NCBI GenBank assembly: GCA_029577135.1 | Contig: JARQPW010000014.1 | Span: 1-62,763, forward strand | DNA: 62,763 nt | Direction of reading: 5' to 3' | DNA from: Acidimicrobiales bacterium | GTDB lineage: Bacteria; Actinomycetota; Acidimicrobiia; Acidimicrobiales; MedAcidi-G1 | Shown: positions 44,096 to 51,635 of the stretch, in pieces | Layout: every line of letters starts with the position of its first letter | Position numbering within the stretch: the first letter of the stretch is position 1 | The notes under the pieces: generated by a model | Told to the model about the DNA's origin: nothing | Databases searched by the model: none | The model's input: the letters and a program-made list of their open reading frames with translations, nothing else | Made by a program: the position numbers and the translations under genes

Positions 44096-44109
44096 GGGGG
44101 TCGACCCCC
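44096..44109. promoter_or_regulatory. 14-base perfect palindrome upstream of pgsA1
   Basis: GGGGGTCGACCCCC, 16 bases upstream of the TAGCGT hexamer in transcription direction, i.e. at the -35 position. Could be an operator or part of a terminator for the previous gene; no T-run follows. Confidence 0.3.
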
Positions 44110-44145
44110 CCTGCGTACCACCGGACACGCCATCGGGGCGGTATT

Positions 44146-44166
44146 CCGGGTGCGTACGGCACCCGG
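44146..44166 (-). terminator. Hairpin after the small membrane protein gene
   Basis: 8-bp perfect stem CCGGGTGC/GCACCCGG around GTACG, starting directly after the stop codon at 44168. There is no U-tract, so it is at best a weak or factor-dependent terminator or an mRNA 3'-end stabiliser. Confidence 0.4.
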
Positions 44167-44167
44167 G

Positions 44168-44671
44168 TCAGTCCGTCGACCAGTCCTCGGGGTTGTCTTC
44201 GACGAACTGGGCCACGATCGAGCCGTCCACGGCGTCGACCAGGACCAGCCCCCGCCGGTCGGGCGGCGATTCGTTCGAGTACAGCAGGATCCGCCACGTG
44301 GGCCGGCTGCGCAGGCCCCGCCACGTCATCTGTGCCGAGGCGTGCCCGATCGGGAAGCCGACCGCCCGGGTGGCTCCGACCAGGGCCTCGCGCTCGTCGT
44401 AGGAGACGTGCCATCCGGCCTGCAGGTGGTAGGCGCCCAACACGACGAGGGCCGCGCCCCCGACCAGGAAACCACCGTTGACCAGCGGCGACCCGTCGGC
44501 GACGACGGCGAGGACCAGCGTGGCGATGCCCAGGCAGAGGTAGACGAATCCGGGGATGCGCCGACGGCTGTTGTCGGGGAAGACGTAGTCGCCCATGGCG
44601 GCGGCGACATCGAGGTCGGCCGGCAGGGAATCGCGGACCTCTTCGTCCGCTGCGGGCACCTCAGGATCCAT
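44168..44671 (-). CDS. Conserved two-helix membrane protein of unknown function
   Basis: 167 aa. Acidic cytoplasmic N-terminus (MDPEVPAADEEVRDSLPADL), two adjacent helices (FVYLCLGIATLVLAVVA and GGFLVGGAALVVLGAY), then a soluble C-terminal domain ending in a WRILLYSNE…RRGLVLVDAVDGSIV hydrophobic core. I do not recognise the family. ATG 44671 is 7 bases after TAGTGT, which includes the TAG stop of comF, so it may be transcribed on its own leaderless message. Confidence 0.7.
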   Translation of the reverse strand: MDPEVPAADEEVRDSLPADLDVAAAMGDYVFPDNSRRRIPGFVYLCLGIATLVLAVVADGSPLVNGGFLVGGAALVVLGAYHLQAGWHVSYDEREALVGATRAVGFPIGHASAQMTWRGLRSRPTWRILLYSNESPPDRRGLVLVDAVDGSIVAQFVEDNPEDWSTD

Positions 44672-44678
44672 GCGCCGG

Positions 44679-44684
44679 ACACTA
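44679..44684 (-). promoter_or_regulatory. Leaderless -10 element overlapping the comF stop
   Basis: TAGTGT, 7 bases before ATG 44671; its TAG ends comF. Confidence 0.5.
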
Positions 44685-45314
44685 CCGACGGGGGCTGCTC
44701 CTCGGATGCGACCCGTTGTCGCCGGTCGTGGCAGCGACGACGACCGCCGAGACCCGTGACGCTCCGGCCGCCCGCAGCGCAGTTGCTGCGGTGGAGAGCG
44801 ACGTCCCGGTCGTCACCACGTCGTCGACGACGACGATGGAGGCGCCGGGGGCGAACCGGCGCGGGCGCAGCGTCGGGCCGCGTCGGCGCTGACGGAGACT
44901 CCGGGTCGACTGGGGAGGGCCCGGCGCACGGAGCAGCAGGCGGCGCACGGGGACGCCGAGCTCGCGTCCGGTGGCCCGGGCGAGCAGGGCTGCGTGTTCG
45001 ATGCCACGCCGGTTGCGACGCTCCACGGTGCTCGGGATCCAGGTCACCAGGTCGGGGGGATCGCCATTCCGACGGCTGACTCCGGCGAGGGCCGCCCCCA
45101 GCGCCCGGACCGGCGAGCGTCGGTTGGCGAACTTGAGGCCCCGCACGAGCACGCCGGCCGGCCCCTCGTAGCGCCCCAGCACCCGGATGCGGTCCACGTC
45201 CCGTGGCGTCCGGACGAGCGGTTCGGGACCCAGGTGCACGACGCACGCCTCGCAGGGCCCGGTCCCCGCCAGCGGACAGGTCCGACAGTCGGTCGTTCTG
45301 CGTGACGTCGACAT
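44682..45314 (-). CDS. comF: ComF family amidophosphoribosyltransferase-like protein
   Basis: 210 aa. A Cys-rich start (DCRTCPLAGTGPCEACVVH, probably a zinc finger) followed by a phosphoribosyltransferase domain with RYEGPAGVLVRGLKF, PSTVERRNRRGIEHAALLA and the PRPP loop IVVVDDVVTTGTSL. ComF proteins take part in natural DNA uptake in some bacteria, but no other competence gene is adjacent. ATG 45314 lies 7 bases after TAACGT, whose TAA is the stop of udk. Confidence 0.85.
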   Translation of the reverse strand: MSTSRRTTDCRTCPLAGTGPCEACVVHLGPEPLVRTPRDVDRIRVLGRYEGPAGVLVRGLKFANRRSPVRALGAALAGVSRRNGDPPDLVTWIPSTVERRNRRGIEHAALLARATGRELGVPVRRLLLRAPGPPQSTRSLRQRRRGPTLRPRRFAPGASIVVVDDVVTTGTSLSTAATALRAAGASRVSAVVVAATTGDNGSHPRSSPRR

Positions 45315-45321
45315 GCCGCTG

Positions 45322-45327
45322 ACGTTA
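45322..45327 (-). promoter_or_regulatory. Leaderless -10 element for comF, overlapping the udk stop
   Basis: TAACGT; its TAA ends udk. 7 bases to the comF ATG. Confidence 0.5.
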
Positions 45328-45984
45328 GGAGTGGGGTGCGACACCCCCGATGGTGGCGTCCCCGCCCAGGCGGTCGACGAGCAGGGCGGCCAGATCGGCG
45401 GCCTGCCTGGCGAGGTCTCCCGTCCCGTCGACGAGCCCGTCTGCATGGGCGGCGGACGGCGCTACGAAGCGCTCGTGCATCGGTGCCACGGTCGTTGCGA
45501 ACTGCGCCCGCACGCTCTCCGGCGTCCGCCCCCGTTCCTCGACATCGCGGACGATGCGCCGCTCCAGGCGGATGTCCTCGGGTACTTCGATGAAGACGGC
45601 CACGTCCAGAAGCCGGCGGACGTCCGGGGTCGCGAGCAGCAGGATGCCCTCCGTGAGTACAACGGGCTGCGGTGAAAGGCGTCGTGACTCCGGGCGGCGA
45701 CGGTGGTCGGTGAAGTCGTAGACGGGCACGTCCACCGGGCGGCCAACGGCCAGGTCGCTCAGGTCGGCGGCGAACCGCCCGAGGTCCAGCGAGTCGGGGT
45801 GGTCGTAGTTGACGAGTGCCCGCTCGGCGAATCCGAGGTGCCCGTGGTCGCGGTAGTAGTCGTCGAAGGGCAGCAAGGCCACGCCGATTCCCTGCTGCTC
45901 CAGGATCCCGACCACGGCCCCTGCAAGGGTCGACTTGCCGGCGCCGGCCCCCCCGCAGATACCGCAGACGACGGAGGTGGGCAC
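45325..45984 (-). CDS. udk: Uridine kinase
   Basis: Salvages uridine/cytidine to the monophosphate. 219 aa: Walker A GICGGAGAGKSTLA, the LLPFDDYYRDHGHL substrate block, NYDHPDSLDL, VYDFTDHRR, and VVLTEGILLLATPDVR (Walker B region). This duplicates at the salvage level the UMP product of the pyr operon at the other end of the window. GTG 45984, with GGGAAGG upstream and 20 bases after ahcY. Confidence 0.93.
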   Translation of the reverse strand: MPTSVVCGICGGAGAGKSTLAGAVVGILEQQGIGVALLPFDDYYRDHGHLGFAERALVNYDHPDSLDLGRFAADLSDLAVGRPVDVPVYDFTDHRRRPESRRLSPQPVVLTEGILLLATPDVRRLLDVAVFIEVPEDIRLERRIVRDVEERGRTPESVRAQFATTVAPMHERFVAPSAAHADGLVDGTGDLARQAADLAALLVDRLGGDATIGGVAPHS

Positions 45985-46004
45985 CCTTCCCGACTCCGCT
46001 CGAC

Positions 46005-47447
46005 TCAGTACCGGTAGTGGTCGGGCTTGAACGGACCGGACCCGGCGACGCCCAGGTAGTCGGCCTGGTCGTCGGTCAACTCGGTCAGGCGCACGCCGAG
46101 GGCGTCGAGGTGCAGTCGGGCCACCTTCTCGTCGAACTCCTTCGGCAGCGTCGCGACGCCACGACCGTAATCCTCGGCCCGGGCATGCAGTTCGATCTGG
46201 GCCAGGACCTGGTTGGAGAAGCTGGCCGACATCACGAAGCTGGGGTGCCCTGTGGCGTTGCCGAGGTTGAGGAGCCGGCCCTCGGAGAGCACGATCACCG
46301 AGTGCCCGTCGGGGAACACGAACTCGTCGACCTGCGGCTTGATCGTCACGCGTTGGACGTCGGACATGCGCACCAGACCGGCCATGTCGATCTCGTTGTC
46401 GAAGTGTCCGATGTTGCCGACGATCGCCTGGTGCTTCATGCGGGACATGTGCTCGGCACTGATCACGTCCCTGCAGCCCGTTGCCGTCACGAAGATGTCG
46501 GCCACGTCGAGCACCCGCTCGAGCGTGTTGACCTCGTAGCCCTGCATGGCCGCCTGGAGGGCGCAGATCGGATCCACCTCGGTGACGATGACCCGGGCCC
46601 CCTGGCCACGCAGCGACTCGGCGCAGCCCTTGCCCACATCACCGAACCCGCACACGACGGCGGTCTTGCCACCGATCATCACGTCGGTGCCGCGGTTGAT
46701 GCCGTCGATGAGCGAATGGCGACAGCCGTAGAGGTTGTCGAACTTGGACTTGGTGACGCTGTCGTTGACGTTGATCGCCGGGAAAAGCAACTCGCCGGCC
46801 TCCTGCATCCGGTACAGGCGGTGGACGCCGGTGGTGGTCTCCTCGGAGACGCCTCGGATGCCGGCTGCGATCTGCGTCCAGCGCTGCGGGTCGTCGGCCA
46901 GCGAGGCGCGTAGCGCGGCGAGGAAGACGTGCCACTCCTCGGGGTCGTCGTCGGTGGCGTCCGGGACCGCGCCGGTGGCCTCGAACTCGGCGCCCTTGTG
47001 GACCAGCATGGTGGCATCGCCGCCGTCGTCGAGGATCAGGTTGGGAGCCCGGCCCTCGGGCCAACGGAAGATCTGCTCGGCGGTCCACCAGTACTCCTCG
47101 AGGGTCTCGCCCTTCCACGCGAAGACCGGAACGCCGCGCAGGTCGTCGGGCGATCCGTCGGGTCCGCAGACGGCTGCAGCGGCGGCGTGGTCCTGCGTGG
47201 AGAAGATGTTGCAGCTGGCCCATCGGACCTCGGCGCCGAGGGCGGTCAGCGTCTCGATCAGCACCGCCGTCTGCACCGTCATGTGCAGCGACCCGGCGAT
47301 GCGGGCACCGGCGAGGGGCTGTTCGTCGGCGAACTCTGCCCGCAGCGCCATGAGTCCCGGCATCTCGTGCTCGGCCAGGCGGATCTCGTTGCGGCCCAAC
47401 TCGTGCAGGGACAGGTCGGCGACGCGGTGGTCTTGGTGCAGGGACAT
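46005..47447 (-). CDS. ahcY: S-adenosylhomocysteine hydrolase
   Basis: NAD-dependent hydrolysis of SAH to adenosine and homocysteine, essential for methylation cycling. 480 aa: [55 protein letters not shown]-binding [37 protein letters not shown], and the C-terminal [10 protein letters not shown] that contributes to the neighbouring active site. ATG 47447 has GAAGGAG 6 bases upstream and a structured leader. Confidence 0.98.
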   Translation of the reverse strand: MSLHQDHRVADLSLHELGRNEIRLAEHEMPGLMALRAEFADEQPLAGARIAGSLHMTVQTAVLIETLTALGAEVRWASCNIFSTQDHAAAAAVCGPDGSPDDLRGVPVFAWKGETLEEYWWTAEQIFRWPEGRAPNLILDDGGDATMLVHKGAEFEATGAVPDATDDDPEEWHVFLAALRASLADDPQRWTQIAAGIRGVSEETTTGVHRLYRMQEAGELLFPAINVNDSVTKSKFDNLYGCRHSLIDGINRGTDVMIGGKTAVVCGFGDVGKGCAESLRGQGARVIVTEVDPICALQAAMQGYEVNTLERVLDVADIFVTATGCRDVISAEHMSRMKHQAIVGNIGHFDNEIDMAGLVRMSDVQRVTIKPQVDEFVFPDGHSVIVLSEGRLLNLGNATGHPSFVMSASFSNQVLAQIELHARAEDYGRGVATLPKEFDEKVARLHLDALGVRLTELTDDQADYLGVAGSGPFKPDHYRY

Positions 47448-47479
47448 GACGACTCCTTCGGGCTTCTCGGAACGTTCTG

Positions 47480-47568
47480 CCGCACCGGCACGGGGCCGGG
47501 CGGTTGTCGGGCTGGGGTCGTCTGACGCCGTTCGGGCAGCCGCTGTTGCAAGGCTACCGGCTCAGACG
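47480..47568 (-). promoter_or_regulatory. Two-hairpin structured leader before ahcY
   Basis: First element (47519-47568): CGTCTGA-GCCG-GTAGCC, loop TTGCAACAGC, then GGCTGC-(CCGAA)-CGGC-(G)-TCAGACG, i.e. 17 paired positions with two bulges. Second element (47480-47503): CCGC-CCGGC, loop CCCGT, GCCGG-(T)-GCGG. Both lie between the manA stop and the ahcY ribosome-binding site. The first could instead act as a manA terminator, but has no U-run. It does not match the known SAH riboswitch consensus. Confidence 0.5.
47551..47556 (-). promoter_or_regulatory. Possible -10 element for ahcY
   Basis: TAGCCT within the 5' arm of the first leader hairpin; would start transcription near 47544 (an A) and leave a 97-base leader. 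If used, the first hairpin would not form in the RNA. Confidence 0.3.
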
Positions 47569-47617
47569 CTCCAGTCGAGGCCCGGGGCTGTCGCTGGGTC
47601 CGTCCAGCACCGGCACC

Positions 47618-48793
47618 TCAGGCACCGGGCTCGCCGGTGGTGACCCGGTAGGCCAGGCCCTCGGCGTCGAGCCGGTAGGCGCCGTCGGCGTGGGGAATCC
47701 ATGCGGCGCCCCCCGTGGGTAGTTCGAGCCGGGCGCCCGGACTCGACCCGGTGGACGAAAGGGATGCAAGGCCGTCGACGCACACGACGATGTCGGGCCC
47801 CGACCGTTCGTGCACGTCGACGCCGACGCCCTCCAGCCGCCACACCGAGAACTCCTCGGCCGGGGTGTGGTACCGGTGGACGCCCCGGACCGGGCGCTGG
47901 ACGGCGGTCGCCGGCACTTCCGGGTCGATGATCCCGACGAGCCGGTCGACGTCGACGTGCTTGCCGGTCAGCCCGCCCCGCAGGACGTTGTCGGAGGCGG
48001 CCATCACCTCGACGGCCACTCCGCCGAGGTAGGCGTGGAGGACGCCAGGCCCGAGGAAGAGCGCCTCACCGGGCTCGAGGCGGTGCTCAGCCAGCAGGGG
48101 CACGAGTGCCAGCGCAGCGTCACCGGGGAACCGGACCGACAGTTCGAGGAGCAGGTCGGCGGTCGTCGTCCATTTCCCGGTGACCTTCCCGTTGCAACGT
48201 TCCACCAGTGCATCGACCGCCCCATCCGGATCGCCGGCAAGGGCTGCGGCCACGACGTCGGACCAGGCGATCGGGCCCCGTTCCCGGAGTGGCGCCATAA
48301 GGTCGTCGGGCAGGCCGAGGGCGGCTGCCACCCCGATCGCCTCGTCGACAGGGCGGAAGCCGCACAACGCCCGGAACGGGGTCACGGCGACCACCAGTTC
48401 GGGCTTGGCGCGGGCGTCCCGGAACGTCCGTTTCGGCGAATCGAGGGGAACGTCCGCATCGTCCTCGGCGGCGAAACCGGCCTCGGCGGTCGCCCGGTCC
48501 GGATGCGCCTGGATGGACAGTGGGGCGTCGGCGGCGAGGAACTTCACGAGGTACGGCAGGGTGCCGTCCCGCAGCCCGGCGGCCGGACCGAGCTCGGAGG
48601 GCGGGTCTGCGGAGACGACGGCGTCGAGCGGCTCGGGCCCGGCGCCTCGGTCCACAGTCGCCGGCAACGAGGGGTGTGCCCCGTACCAGAGTTCGGCCTC
48701 GGGCCGACCCGTGGGCTCGAGGCCCCGCAGGGCGGCCAGGGCGGTGTACGACCCCCAGTCGTAGTGCTGGAGCCGACCCAGGAGGCGGTCCAT
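47618..48793 (-). CDS. manA: Mannose-6-phosphate isomerase, type I
   Basis: Zinc enzyme interconverting fructose 6-phosphate and mannose 6-phosphate, the entry to GDP-mannose. 391 aa: LQHYDWGSYTALAAL, ELWYGAHPSLPA, the metal/active-site IQAHPDRATAEAGFA, AKPELVVAVTPFRALCGF and PGVLHAYLGGVAVEVMAASDN (conserved Y-L-x-G-x-x-x-E region). ATG 48793 is 22 bases after the Trm112-like gene. Supplies mannose for PimA and other mannosyltransferases encoded nearby. Confidence 0.95.
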   Translation of the reverse strand: MDRLLGRLQHYDWGSYTALAALRGLEPTGRPEAELWYGAHPSLPATVDRGAGPEPLDAVVSADPPSELGPAAGLRDGTLPYLVKFLAADAPLSIQAHPDRATAEAGFAAEDDADVPLDSPKRTFRDARAKPELVVAVTPFRALCGFRPVDEAIGVAAALGLPDDLMAPLRERGPIAWSDVVAAALAGDPDGAVDALVERCNGKVTGKWTTTADLLLELSVRFPGDAALALVPLLAEHRLEPGEALFLGPGVLHAYLGGVAVEVMAASDNVLRGGLTGKHVDVDRLVGIIDPEVPATAVQRPVRGVHRYHTPAEEFSVWRLEGVGVDVHERSGPDIVVCVDGLASLSSTGSSPGARLELPTGGAAWIPHADGAYRLDAEGLAYRVTTGEPGA

Positions 48794-48815
48794 CAGAAGC
48801 GGCGGGACGTGGCCG

Positions 48816-49052
48816 TCAGGCGTCGAAGGTGGGGTGGACGCCCGTGGCCGCGGCGTGCTCGAGCAGGCGCTCGTGTTCGGCCTCGTCGACGGCTTCGGCC
48901 TCGTCGACGAGGAGCACCGGGATGCCGTCGCGGACCGCGTAGCGGCGACGCAGCCTCGGGTTGTAGAGGGCGTGCTCGTCGGCGAAGTAGAGCAGCGGAC
49001 CCTTGTCGTCCGGGCAGGCCAGGATCTCGAGGAGCGTCGGGTCGAGTGTCAT
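48816..49052 (-). CDS. Trm112-family small protein
   Basis: 78 aa: LDPTLLEILACPDDKGPL, then LYNPRLRRRYAVRDGIPVLL, the Trm112/YcaR pattern (in others a zinc ribbon that activates methyltransferases). Only one Cys (LACPDD) remains, so zinc binding is doubtful. Position between phosphomannomutase and manA is conserved in actinobacteria; function unknown. ATG 49052 with GGAGA upstream; longer in-frame starts lie inside the phosphomannomutase gene. Confidence 0.8.
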   Translation of the reverse strand: MTLDPTLLEILACPDDKGPLLYFADEHALYNPRLRRRYAVRDGIPVLLVDEAEAVDEAEHERLLEHAAATGVHPTFDA

Positions 49053-49075
49053 CGTCGGATTCTCCGGTCGGTGGG

Positions 49076-50437
49076 TCAGGCGGTGGCGTCGATCAATGCC
49101 CTGACCTCCGCCACGCGTGTGGCACAGGACTCGGAATCGGCGGCCTCGAGGTTGAGCCGGAGCAGCGGCTCCGTGTTCGACGGTCGAAGGTTGAACCACC
49201 AACCGCCGGGCTCGACGGTGAGGCCGTCGAGCCGATCCTGTGGCGAACCAGCGTAGTGCTGTGCCACCCGGTCGATCACCGCTGCGGGATCGCCCACGCG
49301 GGTGTTGATCTCGCCCGACGCGGCATACCGGTCGAACGGCTCAAGCAGGTTGCTCAGCGTCCCACCCGTGGTGGAGAGTTCCTCGAGCACGATCAGGGCG
49401 GCGATCAGGCCGGAGTCGGCGCGCCAATTGTCGCGGAAGTAGTAGTGGCCCGAGTGCTCGCCGCCGAAGGCCGCCTCCTCGTCGGCCATGACCGCCTTGA
49501 TGAACGAGTGGCCGACCCTGGTCCGGACCGCACGCCCTCCGGACTCCGCGATGACCTCGGGGACCACGTTGCCGCAGATCAGGTTGTGCACGATCACCGC
49601 TCCGGGCTCCCTCCGCAAGACCGACCGTGCGACGAGTGCGGTGGTCAGCGTGCCGGAGACCGGTTGCGCGCGTTCGTCGACCAGGAAGACCCGGTCGGCG
49701 TCGCCGTCGAATGCCAGGCCGACGTCCGCCCCCGTTGCGAGAACCCGGTCCCTGAGGTCGATCAGGTTCGCCGGCTGGAGGGGATCGGCGGGGTGGTTCG
49801 GGAACGTGCCGTCGAGTTCGGGGAACAGCACCTCGAGTTCGACGGGCAGCGCCTCGAACACGGCCGGGACCACGAGGCCGCCCATGCCGTTGGCCGTGTC
49901 GGCCACCACCCGGAGCGGGCGGAGTACGGACACGTCGACGAAGGACCGGACGTGCATGGCGAACTCGTCGAGGAGTTCGACGGTCGTGACGCTGCCGGTC
50001 CGGCCCGCATCGGCCACGCCGACGCCACCGAGCACGTCGTCGCGCATGACGCCGAGTCCCGTGTCGATCCCGATGGGTCGGGCACACGAGAGGCACATCT
50101 TGATGCCGTTGTACCCGGCGGGGTTGTGGCTGGCCGTGAACACCGCCCCGGGGACCCCGAGGTGGCCGGAGGCGAAGTAGAGCATGTCGGTCGACGCCAG
50201 GCCGATGTCGACGACGTCGAGGCCCTGGGCGGTGACGCCGTCGGTGAAGGCCGCCGAAAGGTCCTCCCCGCTCGAGCGCATGTCGCGGGCGACGGCCACC
50301 CTGGTCGTCTCGGACTCCTCGGCCCGGACGAGTCGGGCATACGCCCCACCGATGGAGCGGGCCAGGTCGACGTCGAGTTCCTCGGGCACGAGGCCACGCA
50401 CGTCGTACGCCTTGAACACCGCCGCCGGATCACCCAT
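49076..50437 (-). CDS. manB: Phosphomannomutase/phosphoglucomutase
   Basis: Interconverts mannose 6- and 1-phosphate. 453 aa with the four-domain alpha-D-phosphohexomutase signature: FKAYDVRG, phosphoserine loop TASHNPAGYNGIKM, metal loop AFDGDADRVFLVD, sugar-binding GGEHSGHYYFRDN, and phosphate-binding RPSNTEPLLRLN. ATG 50437 is 8 bases after TAGCGT with no SD, so pmm-Trm112-manA is likely a leaderless operon for GDP-mannose supply. Confidence 0.95.
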   Translation of the reverse strand: MGDPAAVFKAYDVRGLVPEELDVDLARSIGGAYARLVRAEESETTRVAVARDMRSSGEDLSAAFTDGVTAQGLDVVDIGLASTDMLYFASGHLGVPGAVFTASHNPAGYNGIKMCLSCARPIGIDTGLGVMRDDVLGGVGVADAGRTGSVTTVELLDEFAMHVRSFVDVSVLRPLRVVADTANGMGGLVVPAVFEALPVELEVLFPELDGTFPNHPADPLQPANLIDLRDRVLATGADVGLAFDGDADRVFLVDERAQPVSGTLTTALVARSVLRREPGAVIVHNLICGNVVPEVIAESGGRAVRTRVGHSFIKAVMADEEAAFGGEHSGHYYFRDNWRADSGLIAALIVLEELSTTGGTLSNLLEPFDRYAASGEINTRVGDPAAVIDRVAQHYAGSPQDRLDGLTVEPGGWWFNLRPSNTEPLLRLNLEAADSESCATRVAEVRALIDATA

Positions 50438-50445
50438 CGGTGCGC

Positions 50446-50451
50446 ACGCTA
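50446..50451 (-). promoter_or_regulatory. Leaderless -10 element for the phosphomannomutase operon
   Basis: TAGCGT, 8 bases before ATG 50437, in the 28-base gap after the GtrA-GT2 gene. Confidence 0.55.
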
Positions 50452-50465
50452 CCGGGGTCTCCCAC

Positions 50466-51635
50466 TCAGCCCCGTGGCGCCGGCAGGCCGGCGTCGGCCG
50501 GGTAACGGCCCCGTCGGGCCCGTTGGCGGATGAGTACGAGGTTGCCCAGCATGGCAAGCCCGTCCTGGAGGGCACGCACCGTCGTGCGCTCGGAGTGCTC
50601 GACCTGAACCGGCACCTCCGCCAGCGTGAGGCGCCAGCGCTCGGCGAGGTGGAACAGTTCGACGTCGAAGGCGAAGCCGTCGATGGTGGTGGCGTCGAAC
50701 AGCGCCCGGGCGACGTCGGCACGGAACGCCTTGAGCCCGCACTGGGTGTCCCGGTACTGGCCGAGGAGCAGGGCGTGGGTCGCCAGGTTGACGAGCCGCC
50801 CCCCGGCCTGCCGGAAGCGCCCGGCTCCGACGACGGCCGTGGATCCGGCGTGACGACGACTGCCCACGACCATGTCGTAACCCGCTTCGACGGCCTCGAG
50901 GAGGCCGGCCACCTGGGACGGGGCATAGGCGAGGTCGGCGTCGGTGAAGGCCACCGTCCGTCCGGACGCCGCCCGGACCCCCTCCCGGAGTGCGGCGCCC
51001 TTGCCCCGGTTGTGATCCAGTCGGACCACGACGTCGGCTCCGGCGGCCACCGCTGCATCGGCCGTCCCGTCGTCCGATCCGTCGTCGGCGACGACCACCT
51101 CGAGGTCGGCGGGTTCGACCTCTGAGGCGAGTTCCGTCCGAATCAGCGACACGGTCGCTGCAATCCGGTCGGCCTCGCGGTAGGCGGGGACGACCACCGA
51201 GAGCCGGTGGGTGCCCTCCGGCGGCGGCCGGCGGGCCGGATCGTCCTGTTCGCGCCGGATCACCCGGAAGAGGAGCGTCCGGTAGGCGAGGCTCCGGACG
51301 ACGGCCGCTGCGGCGACGGCGACGGCCTTGGCGGCGAGGTCTCCCGATCCGGGCTCCGTCGGGGCCAGCAGGGACAGCACGAGCAGGTCGACGGCCCCGG
51401 CGGTCAGCACGACCGAGATGAAGAGGCCGGGTGAACGGATCCAGCGTGCGAAGGGGTCGTCCCGCAGCGTGATCAGCCGGTGCATCGGACGCGCCACCAG
51501 CGCTGCGGCGGCCAGTGCGGCGAGGTCGGCGACGACCAGCGTGTATCCGGACCGGCGGAGCCCCACCAGCAGCAGGACGTCGACGGCCGTGGCGACGAGG
51601 CCGACGACGGCGAACCGGCGGAGGCGCTCCCTCAT
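50466..51635 (-). CDS. GtrA-like membrane domain fused to a GT2 polyprenyl-phosphate glycosyltransferase
   Basis: 389 aa in two parts. Residues about 1-125 form four hydrophobic helices of GtrA type (RRFAVVGLVATAVDVLLLVG… and RSLAYRTLLFRVI). Residues from about 146 are a GT2 domain like dolichyl-phosphate mannose/glucose synthases: LSVVVPAYREADRIAAT, VVADDGSDDGTADAA, the DxD TDADLAYAP, GSRRHAGS, DTQCGLKAFR. The order is the reverse of the GT2-then-GtrA fusions I am familiar with. It probably makes polyprenyl-phosphate mannose/glucose on the cytoplasmic side for the GT-C enzyme beside it; ATG 51635 overlaps that gene's stop. Confidence 0.88.
   Translation of the reverse strand: MRERLRRFAVVGLVATAVDVLLLVGLRRSGYTLVVADLAALAAAALVARPMHRLITLRDDPFARWIRSPGLFISVVLTAGAVDLLVLSLLAPTEPGSGDLAAKAVAVAAAAVVRSLAYRTLLFRVIRREQDDPARRPPPEGTHRLSVVVPAYREADRIAATVSLIRTELASEVEPADLEVVVADDGSDDGTADAAVAAGADVVVRLDHNRGKGAALREGVRAASGRTVAFTDADLAYAPSQVAGLLEAVEAGYDMVVGSRRHAGSTAVVGAGRFRQAGGRLVNLATHALLLGQYRDTQCGLKAFRADVARALFDATTIDGFAFDVELFHLAERWRLTLAEVPVQVEHSERTTVRALQDGLAMLGNLVLIRQRARRGRYPADAGLPAPRG

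Noticed and set aside
47448-47617. SAH riboswitch before ahcY
   Set aside because: The conserved core GAGGNGCGYUGC...GCCAGGCUC is not present in order; TTGCAAC and AACGGCG occur but in the wrong arrangement. Kept only as an unassigned structured leader.
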